NCBI GenBank assembly: GCA_965153455.1
Contig: OZ234495.1
Coordinates: 12,334,875 to 12,398,874, forward strand
Reading direction: 5' to 3'
DNA from: Sphagnum compactum
Taxonomy: Eukaryota; Bryophyta; Sphagnopsida; Sphagnales
Length of the DNA: 64,000 bases
Each line of letters begins with the position of its first letter. Positions within the stretch are counted from its first letter, which is position 1. Both the position numbers and the translations under genes were made by a program. The notes below the pieces were generated by a model. The model did not search any database and was not told where the DNA came from. It was given only the letters and a program-made list of their open reading frames with translations. Positions 25,641-36,819 of this stretch are shown piece by piece.

Positions 25641-27160
25641 GCACTTTTATCAAAAGGAACAAAGAAAGAGGACCCAAGTGTGAGCAAAACCAAAAGTGAG
25701 TCATTAAAGGACAAAGGAACAAATCATGTTTCAAAACCCCCATTAGTCGCAATAAGCATATCAAAAAGAGAAAGGGATGAGAAACTTGAAATAATGATAA
25801 TCCTAAAAGAATTATCACTTGCAACAACAATGCATCTCAAAATAGCGGCTTGAGCTCTCTACAAAGCTACCAACACCCTTTGCATATAAAGAACATGAAA
25901 AATAGTCAGAGGGGGGCCATTGGTGCCCTTTGCCAACCATGCCATGTTAACACATTGATGAAAAAATTTGTTCACTTGTTGGTGCAAACAACCAAAAACC
26001 TCTATGCATACGTTGAGTGCTAATGTGGTAAAATCCTTCCTTTGCTTAAATCACCATTATTTTGATCACCATGTGACATGAAATATCACATGAAACCAAA
26101 TTTGTTCAAGTGGGATCGACAATGATAACATCGACCAAGGTGCAGATGCCATTAACCAATAACATCATGTCAACCCATTGACCAAAAGATTGAAAGGATG
26201 GTGGCATAAGGACATAGGTTTGTTCACACCACATGAAACCTTGTGTCTTTCATGATGGAAGTGAAGGCATACCAAATGACATAGTAAGATGTAGTCCGTT
26301 TCCCACCACAAGAACAATATAAAAAAATTGGGTCCCGCATTTACATGGCGAACATCCTTGTCCAATGCATATTTTAGAAAGGAAAAGGAAAAGAAGCAAA
26401 TATAAACTGGACATTCAAAACCATGATATTGTCCAAATGATAACAAATTTAATAGAAGGAGAAAAGTTGAGAGGCAAACTAGAAGGCAACCAAGTCATGC
26501 ACTTGTGGGGTTGGACCATAAGCTTTACAAAAGCTAATTGAGAAATGAAATGCTCAAAAACAAGAGGAATGACATAAACGTAACCAATTATGTGAATGTC
26601 ATTAGTAAAGGAAGGGAAAATACAAGAAGGAAAATTCCCACAAAACATTGTAATGCACGAAAATGAGCTAGTGCGAAAAAGGCCTAACAAACAAATCACC
26701 TTCGCTTGTGCTTACCAAAGAATGGATGATGGACAATTTTCCCAAAAGGATCTCCTAAAGTGGAGTAACGGTTGAAAAAAGAGGAGAAAGTAAAACAACT
26801 AGCTTCTTGTTGCATGAAGATCATGAAAAATGATTATCTGAAAGATGGTGTTAAAAGCATTTGTGATATCCACTTGTAACACCACTCAATTGGGATGCAC
26901 ATCCAAACAATACAAACACCATGAACCATTGCCTTGCACCCACCTATGAGTACCACACCAAATTGAAGGACCACCCATTGAAACAGAAAATCAAAGTTGT
27001 CATAAAAGAATCCAAAGACAATTCCAAATTTGAGTTGGATTGAAAATTCACCAAGGAGTCCAAGCGAGAAAAAATAAAATCTAAAAGGTCAAACATTTGC
27101 AAAACACTAACAATTTGTAAGGAAGGAGGTTAGGGCCAAGGCAAAGGAGGCAAGGGCCCT
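25620..27160 (-). mobile_element. Decayed LINE-like retrotransposon relic, copy 2
   Basis: Same orientation and same family as the relic at 15480-17130. Minus-strand fragments include PHKCMTWLPSSLPLNFSPS (near 26480), a CKCGTQFFYI-like block in a shifted frame (near 26320) and a DVIIVDPT block (near 26120). The first resembles a block after the catalytic site of plant non-LTR reverse transcriptases. Frames are broken throughout; no YxDD box or endonuclease domain is readable. Confidence 0.5.
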
Positions 27161-28541
27161 AGTGGTGCAAACATACTCCCCAAGCATACTACCCGACATG
27201 TCACTTTTGTTGTACCTTGTCATCTTTTGTCCTATCTATCCATAAATGAGCCCATGTTTTTTTATGTCATATTTTGTGTTGTAATAGTGGTGGCAATCAT
27301 CAATTGAATTATTTAAACAAATTTGGTTCTAAAATATAGGATAATAAAACAATTCAAACATTGTTCTATATTGTTGGCTACTAAAACCAAATATAAATAT
27401 CTCAATTTAAAAAAATGAATGAATCTTGAAATTTGGTAATTAAAAAACCAAATTTTTTTAATAACATTTTTGAGAAAAAAACATCACAATGAGAAAACAT
27501 TGACTTGAGAGCTAGTTTAATGGGATTATGTGACCTAGCAACTGCTAATGCACCATCCATTGGAAACTTGTCATGAATAGTGTTGGCTAGACATTGATTA
27601 TTTTCAAACGCATTCGAATAAGGTCTTTGAAAAAAAATCTATGTCATGCAAGGTATCAAATAAACCAATTTTGAAAAATTAATGAGCCCACCCAATATCA
27701 AATTGCATCACTAAAAATCCTTTCAATTATCAATTTACTAAAGTATTATTTTTGACAAAACCTATCTATAATGGATAACGGTTGATTTTGGAATATTAGA
27801 CTGGGGAGCCTTCTATAACCCACCCATTAAAATGCAAAGAGTATAACACATGATTAGGTACGATTAATGGGACTCATGAAGCCATTTTTTCACTTGTGAA
27901 GAGGGCTGCTTGAGGGCCAGGTGAATTGAATTTAGGCATGAGATAGCTAAGATATAAACTTTTATTTTGAGGCTTGCTTTGCGTGGCTACTTAGTCTCAT
28001 TATAATTTTTTCTTTAGGTGCTCAAAGATTTGTTATAGCTTTGGGCAAGAATTGTCTTTTTTTATAAATTTTAGATTGGTCTATTTTGGATGCCTAATCT
28101 TGCTCATATGTTTTTCAAACTCTCTGAAATTTTTACAATTTGTTCTTTACACTATTTCCTTAAAATTCAATGGTATGTTTCCCTTATATTTTGATATGTG
28201 CATAAATCCATGAAAAAAAAAGGTTTGAAACTCTTTTGGTAGTGAAAATCACCTCCTCAAGGCTTAGGCTTAAGAATAGCTGATTCCAAGTGTTTCAGAA
28301 ACATAAGTTGCAAGGGAAAAAAAAAAACCCCCAAGGTTCTCAATAGGCACTTTTGAAAACAAAATGCTTTTCTAGTGTAAAGTGTTTTCCCCCAACAAAA
28401 AGACCCTAAAAAATCCCCCACCCCCCCCAAGAAAAAAGAAAAGTAATGGTTTGTGGGTTCTCTACTTGGATCCCATTTTGAAACATTCCTCCACATCAAG
28501 TTATCCAACACTTGGAAAAGCTTTTGAGAAACACATTTGTT

Positions 28542-28842
28542 GGCCTTGCCTACCAAGGCAAGAAGGATATTGTGTTAAGATTCATCATAGAGTATAGTAG
28601 CTTAAGGGATTTTAATAGGCCCCTCGGTAGTAAGTCTATTTTCGTAAGAGGATTTTTGAAAGATGATATTTTGGGTTGTGCTGAAACTTGAGATTAGTTA
28701 AAGAGTTATAAATATCTTGAAGGATTTTCGTTTCTTTTAGACGATTTTTTTGAAGATTATAATTTTGCATCGTGAAATATTTGGGTTTCCAGAATTCTTC
28801 TTTTGCCTTAAGATACTACTTTTTAATGTAAATGGCAAGGCC
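28542..28842 (+). mobile_element. Short non-autonomous TIR element (MITE-like), copy 2
   Basis: Same ends (GGCCTTGCC / GGCAAGGCC) and interior as 19647-19973, same orientation, 301 bp with small deletions. After the right end it keeps CACCCCTTGTT of the shared flank. No coding capacity. Confidence 0.75.
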
Positions 28843-30310
28843 ACACCCCTTGTTTTGATGGGATTCTTGTTTGAGTTGCGACATTTCTGTGATTTTGAAT
28901 CTGTTTGTTTGCTTGGCAACTCGTCTTCTTCACATGCACCACCACCCACAGAAGGATGTAAAAATTCTGCAGCAGCAGATCAAAAGAATCTCAGGTTCAA
29001 ATGGGTTGGTGCCGTTGTGAAAGAATGATAAAAGATATTACTTAGTTACAGGAAGACATAGAAGAATCATGAATTCCATCACCGCTGACTTCGAATAGAG
29101 AGCCATGTCCTGATGTGTGGAAAGGAAGGGGAAGAAATTAGAGATGGAAGGATATATGGTACTGACCAAAATCATCATAATACTTTCAATCTGAGAAGAT
29201 TGGTCCTCTCCATTGTAATCTTGTGGCAACATGCAACAACTGATTCCAGGTAATTTTTCTTGAGCTGTAGGTAGGAGGAATAGTTGTCCCAATTCCAACA
29301 CTACTTTGTCTCTGTCTTGGTGTGCTCTCTTGATAACAACTACCAACCTCATGAATAATTTTAAGAAGCTGAAAGCTCATTCAGCATTTCCACCCAACAA
29401 CAAACAAGGAGGCAAGCCCAGCAGCTAATAATGGAATTTGAGAAGATGGAGAGATCATATGCTCTACCCAATTGCAATGAATCAGAAAACCAACATGTGT
29501 TACAGTAGCCATTGAGTGACTACTATCTCTATTGTATCTCTCAGCTTTTCACAAAGTGTCATGTTCACAGTATCCAGGGTTACGCTTGGTTGATGCCTGC
29601 TTGCTCACAATTGACACTCTTTGTTCACATTTCCAGCATCTGTTCTAGTTTTGAGTGTGGATCTTTTTGTGGTAAGACCAGCCTTCTAGAGACCTGCTTA
29701 ATTGCCCACAAAACTAATAAACACACTATATATCAAATTTGAAGGAGATCAACTTATACTTTCTGCATTAAGGGGGGGAATGCCATTTCTCAATGTAAGG
29801 AAAGGACCTGAGCTTGGGGATGTGACTTCAATGTGTACCTGTGTTTTATACCCATCCTCGTGCAAGTGAAAAAAATGTACTTGGACTGATTATTCCACCA
29901 AATTTGCTGTGCACCCACAAGAACCTTTCTGGGTAATACAAGTTCCCCAAATCATCGTTGATTGGTATACATACAAATGCATGACCTCATTTTACATCAT
30001 CAGCAAGGACTATTGTATGTTGTTGGTGTCTTGGCCACACCATCTATATGTGCTGTGGGATGTAAACACTCATTTCTTTGAAGGAAAGGTGAATGACTGA
30101 AGAAACATCATAGGTTTCATTCAAAGGTCCATATACGTATACCTATCTATGGGCTTTTTTTTCCTGATTTTTTTTCTCAACACCAGGTCTACCACAAGTT
30201 GTTGGGCAGAACAAAATAAGATTCTATCAGTTAAGTCTCTCAGAAATTAGTCAGGTAGTTGATGCATAAATTTTCTTCTTGAGACATTATTCACTTGGAT
30301 GCTAGAAACA

Positions 30311-30394
30311 CAAGTTTCAGTCTGTAACAGACTCTCAATTGTTTTGCAAATGCAAGTTTCAGTCTGTAATGGAGACTCAATTGTTTGTAGCTGG
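30311..30394. repeat. 42-bp tandem duplication
   Basis: CAAGTTTCAGTCTGTAA...GACTCAATTGTTT occurs twice, starting at 30311 and 30353, with a few substitutions. Confidence 0.75.
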
Positions 30395-31094
30395 GTCATC
30401 CAAATTGTATTCGGTTTTGAGGTTTCCAAACTTCAGCAAAACAAGAGGACTGTCTCCACCAAACACTTCAATCTCTCACAAATTGCCTTACAGGCAATAG
30501 TAATTGGGGTACATTACTTTCAAGTTCCCCAAGTATCTCAAGCACGACCCTTTCGCAACCTGTTATGACAGACCTAATTTCACCCAGCAATACATGAGTA
30601 AATCTTCTACACTGAGTGACCTTTCATATCTATGTACATGATAAGATCCGTTGAAAGGATTCAAAGCATATTATGTTCTTCATTTGCACCTGGTGTATAA
30701 GTGCACAGTATCCACTAGGTATGGCAGTATTAAACAATGAAAAGATGACCTGGTACCTTTGTAAAAAAGCTTGGTTGTGCAAGTGCAATGGGTTCAACAG
30801 GACTTGCAGATAATGGGTAGGTCAAATTGTGCAAATTTATACGATGAAAATGCAAAGGCTGTAAGGACAGAGAACAAGCTGAGAACCATCATTGTGTGTA
30901 ATCACTGCACCAAGTGATTGTCCAATTTGTCTCCAGGACACTGCGTCGAATGAAAATTCAACTTTGTCATCACATGAAAGGAGCATGTCAGTCACTGCAT
31001 GAAATGTCTCAGCTTACAACATTTTCTGCTCATGAATTGCTTCAAACCTGTTTGCTATGTATGCATTGGAAAGTTAGTACTGACCAGAAAGGCA

Positions 31095-33231
31095 CTAAAA
31101 GGAAATTGAAGCTCCCAGCAATACATCTTCCAGCTCCTCCTGAACCATTCTCCTCCTGCTGGTGGACTCTGCATTGCAGAGTTGCAGGAAATGTCAAGTT
31201 CATATAGATTGATGGCAAAACTCAATGCATGACAGGATAACAGTCAACAGGGGAAAACATGGGTGCATCCAATTTGCACTGCTTTAGATAAATGCTGAAA
31301 CTGATGATGTAAGCCAAAAAAACGCCCACAATGTAGATAGACTTCATGCTTGTATTAATTCCTCATCTCTACCATGACATATAAAAACTTGAATGGGGTG
31401 TGTACAACTCTGGCCATATATAAGTCAAGAGAACAAACGAGTCTAGAAAAAATTGGAAATGGACAAAATTCACACAATTTTTGGTGTAGAGAGAACACTT
31501 TGTTTATCCATCTCTACTAATGCATGCAAGAAGACTCATATTTCTACTCTTATGATCTCCACTGGCTTTGAAGCTGCAATTTACTCAGAGATTTGAGAGG
31601 ATTGTCAATTTTTGTACAACATCTCAAAACAGTCACTTGCAGAATGTTGAATTTGCAGAAAATACACTATACACTATACAGTTTCAGTGTTCACACTATA
31701 CACTGAAACTGTGGCTTTTTTTTCTTTTTTTTAAATAAATAATTTTGTAGTGTAACTGAAATGGCAATCATCCATTAAAGCAAATATTGGCTACCAAAAA
31801 AAGTTGCCCTTGTAAGTTACTATGATATGCCTCCAGATATGGTGAGCACCCAAATGGGGGATATAGGCGAGATGCTCATTACAAAGAAGTCCTCAAATAT
31901 GGCGGGTCAAACATCATAACTAACATGTAGTGAGCTTTCTTGGAACCAAATTTGTGTGCACGATCAGAAATGGTGTAGTATTTGTGTCACTTCTAGCATA
32001 AAGAATTTAGCATCAAAATGAGCTTGTCGAATATCAATCATCCAAGTTTCATCCAAGTCATTCTTCTCTTGGTTTGATTGATGTCAAGTTTGATGGCATT
32101 TACAAGTGCATCGTGAACAAGCTAGCAACTTGACATTGATTGATCCCACAACTTCATTGTACAACTAAGGACAAAGTGGATGGACAAAGTTGGATGAAAA
32201 TAATCTTTGTGATGGCCCAAATTTGTGTTATTGGAATTTGACCCCACAAAACCAAGTTTGCCTGTTACCAAACATGACTAGCGTAGTGCCTTTTCAGGTC
32301 AGGCTTGTTAACTCACCATGTTGGCAGTTGAGGTTTTCCGCTTGACCTGGCACATTGCTGGGCAAAGTCTCAAACAATATGCCCATGACATCTTCAATCT
32401 TGCTGTGAGAGGTAAGATTGTCTTCCTTCCAAGGCAAACATACTAGTCCATCTTTTCTGTCTTGCACATTGTCAGGCAAAGCATTGAACAATGTGTCCAT
32501 TACATCCTCTAACTTCTGAGGAGGGAGATGATCTTCCTTCCAAGGGAGACAGACACTGCCAAGTGAATTTGGAGCAATGTGATTGCCCTGATTCTGAGTA
32601 ATTCCCAGTTGTTCTCTGACGTCCAAACCAAGTAGCCGTGGGTCAGGTTTGTGGTTTTTTCTCAGCTCAATGAAATGCAGTTGTAGGTCTGCAAATCCCC
32701 ACTGTGGGTCACTGGGATCCCTCATGATATGAACCTTAGATATCATATCTTAAAAACAGTTTACACACAAAGTTTTATCCTTCTGGAGATAAATGATAAT
32801 TGCCACTAATTTCCTTGCATTTTGAAGCTGCATCTTTGTGATCCTTTGAACTCTTTAGTATGTCACAACCTTTTTCTTTTTATCTGAGGGCATTGCAAGT
32901 CCTGCTTTGGTGTTATAGAATTATCCATGTATAGAAAACCAGCCTTAATATTCATTGTTGTTGTGAGCATCTTGTATAGAATTATTAGACACTTCGACTA
33001 AAACTCAAATGCGAGGTTTATAGAGTATTTCTGCTATATATTTGTGTCTGCATTTGTGTGTGTATGTTCCTAGTCCAATTCTAGCTTCAGAAGAAGAAGA
33101 GCATGAAATTCATGGCTTACCTCTTCCAGAGAACTAGTATGATCATACACAGCTGCTGGTGTGTCCTGCAGTTGGTCAATTTGCTCCATTGGTGTGGTGG
33201 TATGTAGAGTAGAATCAGCATTAGAGATAAC
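31095..33231 (-). CDS. Tentative partial gene, unknown family, with duplicated VCLPWKED segment
   Basis: Three exons join in phase: 33231-33121 (37 codons), 32734-32317 (139 codons plus one base) and 31168-31095, which ends in TAG. Splice signals are CTAACTAG/ before the first, GAG/GTAAGC, CTAAG/, CATG/GTGAGT and GCAATGCAG/. The large exon repeats a segment of about 37 residues: VCLPWKEDHLPPQKLEDVMD, ending in LPDNVQ, then VCLPWKEDNLTSHSKIEDVM, ending in LPSNVP. The C-terminus is acidic and ends VQEELEDVLLGASISF. A same-frame open stretch upstream of the first acceptor (33235-33341, rich in R, K, E and Q) suggests more coding sequence or an alternative form, but a TAG at 33232-33234 separates it. 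The start codon is not found. I recognise no domain. It could be a real lineage-specific gene or a decayed one. Confidence 0.4.
31678..31712. repeat. Inverted repeat, 13-bp arms
   Basis: ACAGTTTCAGTGT and its exact reverse complement ACACTGAAACTGT flank a 9-base loop. Confidence 0.9.
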
Positions 33232-33234
33232 CTA

Positions 33235-36200
33235 GTTAGAGAAATCTGGCTTATGTTGAAGCTGAAGCATCTTTTTCTTCAGGTCTCCTCTCCTCTCTTT
33301 CTGATCTCTTGCTCTTTGGGGGCCTTGACTATCTTGCAGGTGTGTGTAGAAGCACTTGAGTGGGAAGAACCTGGAAGAAATCAAATGCTTACTTATGGCC
33401 AGGACTGTATATTAGTGAGTTAATTTACCTTTTAACTCTGTTTAGGTGCCCATGATTTTAGGCACCTGATTTTGCTGCTGATGTGTCGGGGCCATGTTCT
33501 GTGCTAGTAGAGATAAGATGTACATCTAGCTTGGAAAATGGGCAATCCCTCTTCTTTTCCCCTAAATTTCTTTTTAAAAAAAGAAATAGAAAGGTCGTAC
33601 AAGGACTGTTGCATGACCCTCTTCCGCAGCATGATCTGGTCTGCTTCATGTAAAATAGTAATGCTCTTCTAATAATAGACTCTGTGTGCCAAATTTGGTT
33701 TCTAGAGAACTCTGCACTCACCTTCCAACACAGGATTAGTAAGCAAAGACTTCACAAAAATCTACCGTTACAATTATTTACACTTGGATAATGATGGAAA
33801 AGTAATGGACAAGACATATTAGAAAACAAGAGTTTAAATTGGGGTTTTTTAATATTTACTAATTATTGTTATTTGACGGCTACTACATGTCAAAGATTCA
33901 TTTAATCAATGTTCACCTTTGTTTAATCATCAAAGCATTCTATTATGATAACTGCAAATAATCTGTTATATTGTACAATAATTTTATTTCATTCTTAACT
34001 AGTGTAATTTTCATTATATCATTCCAAATACATAATATAATTGTTTTGAATTTAATTACATTTCCTTTACCATTCATTACAAAATATTGAAAACATTTGA
34101 TATATCACAAAAAATTCATAAAAATATTTATCAATTATTGTGTGAGGAGTAAAATTCAAAGGGAAAATAATTATATTTTTAATGTTATTATCAAACATGG
34201 CACAAGATTTGAGATTATTTGGGCACATTGTGTATGACAATATATTTCACACCCTTGATTTAGATTATTGATTTTAGACTTGGGTGCTTGTTTTCCCAAA
34301 CAATGTTTTTGGTAATGTTGAACAATCTAAAGATAGGTGGGCATATTCACAATTAGGGTACCCAAAAGGACAGTCTAACGGAAAAAAGATTGCAAAGGAC
34401 AATTTTGGATTTTTATTACATTTACTATCTCATGATTATGGTGGATGGGTATATGACTATAACTATAATGATGTCATGTTAATTTAATAAAAAAATCCAA
34501 GAATAGATGGGATATAATATTGATGTCCTTTCGAGTCTTTTTAAACAATTTGAGTCCTGTCTTAATTGTAATTTTCATGTTAAAGGAATGTATTAAACAA
34601 TGCAATTGACTTTAATTTTCTTTCATGAATAAGTATTGCATGCATCTATGTTTAGCAATGTTCATATAAAACATTTGATTAAATAATGTAATATATAAGA
34701 ATTTTGAAGGTTACAGAATCCATTCTCAAAGGGCTACGAGCAAAATGATTTTTTTTTTCCCCCCATTTGATTGATTTTTTCTATTCACTAAGCTTAGAAG
34801 TTGTAGCCCAAAGTGTTGGCAAAATGAGTAGGAAATTTTCATGCAAGGAAACATGTTAAGTTGTATATAAAAACTTATGTATTCATTTTTTACATTTTTG
34901 GTTTTTTAACAAAACATTTATGCATAATTACATACAGATGTGAGAAACCACCACCACCGTGAAAATTATCATAATTTGAGTTATCCAATATCTCTCACTT
35001 AAATTTATTCCATATAGATTTTGTATTTGGAAGATAGCAAAAACAAAGTCCTTGAGTCCTATGGCAAAAAAGTGGTACCCTGATTGTGAATATGCCCAAG
35101 TAGGGGATGTTTTTGTCATAACACTTTTGATATTTGGTTGATTTTGAAAGGAACTAGGAACAAGTAATATGTGTGATACTGCATCGATGGTTTTGTTGTT
35201 TTTACCTTCTCACCTACATATATTTCGAATACCAAAAAATAAGGGGTTGATTGTGTGTCATCAACAAGTTTGTTGTCATGCCCAACCATCCAAATGCAAC
35301 ATGAATGCTTGTTGTTTTATTTGATTTGGCAACATTATTATCCACATAAATATGAAGGATAATCAAACCTTCAATTATTGTTGTTCCATGGTGTGTACGT
35401 TCATTTTTGCTAAACAAAATAAGTTATTGTGCGCATGCAATAAATATGGATGTCAATGGGAAAGTTCATATGGTTCAATGTGTGCAAATGGTCGCCAATT
35501 TCAAACTCCATTCATATGGGCTTCAACTCATAACTATTGTACAATTTCATAGCCATAACACAAAACACATAATTGTCAATGAACCTTTATGTTTAATAAT
35601 TGTACTAGATTTAACCTGATGGTTTTATGGGATACACCAAGTAGTTTATTTCATGCATTTAAGGTTTACAATCTAAGGTTAATTTTATTGAAAGGTGTTG
35701 GCACATTTACTAAGGTTAACAATTGAACCAATTCCCAAATAATGATGGGATTTAGTTGCATAGTATCTTAATTGCATTTCTTCCAATAATGGGGTGGATG
35801 TTCTATCATATGGCCATTAACCTTCAACTACCCGTAAAATTCTGTGTTATGTAAGGATTTGTTTTTAGACATTGGTTAGATTCTCTTTTAGTTGTGTGCC
35901 GATGGGCACATGTTAGAAAAAAATAGTTCATTTGTTGATCTCCATTATGTGTCATCGATTGATGAGATTATGCACCTTATTTAATGCACTTGGTTGGTTT
36001 AGTGACTATTTCACAACCATGATCTTAAAGGAATCAACTACAAGTCTTTAGTGATTGCCAATGTATTTAGGTTCTTTTTTAGAACATTTCATCATATTTC
36101 AATTGTTTTTTTTCAATGCTAAATTGTGTTAATCACTTCATGCATTTGATATTTCTTGTACAATGGAAACTCCATTGCTTTCCCTCCTTTAGGTACAATT

Positions 36201-36800
36201 TATTAATTCTAGTAGATCTTACTAATATCCCTTTGTTGGCCCTCTTTTTACTATTCTTGAATCAACACTGCCATTGATTTCAATTTGAAGGTGGGCACAA
36301 TCTTCATAGAGGATAATTTCTTTGAAGGAGGTTTCATTTACAATTCATCGTTCAAGTTTCTTCAATGGTAAGTTGTTCATCTTCCTACTGAAGTTAGGCC
36401 GAGATTTTTCTTTTATGATCCTTTTGCCTTCCCACTAGAAAGTTCTCCAAAACAAATTGCAAACTCAAGTTCATTGCATCTTGGAAGCATTATACCGAAT
36501 GAAAAGGGTCGACGAAAGTCATTGAATATAGACTATTCTTGTCACGATCCTCCACAATGCCCACTTAAACTATTAGAAAATCATGTCCATTGCACCTAGG
36601 CTATCTAGTTGTAATCTAGTTTTATCGAACATTTTTTTAAAATTATAATCTAGTTCTATCAAACACTTTTTAGTTGCAACGGACATATTTTTCTCATAGT
36701 TTCAACCTTTTCGTTGCAAACCTTAGTCCCTATGGGGTTAGTTTCTAAACTCCTTTCTTTGTTTGCCTTGTTAGAATCTAATTCCACAAAAGAGCTTACA
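33235..36800. other. AT-rich intergenic region
   Basis: No gene supported after the possible upstream coding stretch at 33235-33341. It contains a pair of 25-bp inverted repeats (34338-34362 and 35074-35098) and short chance ORFs. Confidence 0.45.
34338..35098. repeat. Pair of 25-bp inverted repeats enclosing about 710 bp
   Basis: The left arm starts TGGGCATATTCACAAT at 34338. The right arm, on the minus strand from 35098, has the same sequence with one mismatch (24/25). The enclosed DNA is AT-rich without a recognisable gene. It could be internal parts of a decayed inverted-repeat transposon. Confidence 0.6.
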
Positions 36801-36819
36801 AAATTGGTCCTAGAACAAT

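Larger units (their letters stand above)
27160..31090. other. Intergenic region with no firm gene call
   Basis: AT-rich to 28.9 kb, including the second TIR element, then moderately GC-richer to 31.1 kb. The latter part has short open stretches on both strands (for example 29038-29380 minus) that could be UTR or unplaced exons of the tentative gene ending at 31095. I could not connect them by splice sites. Confidence 0.35.
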
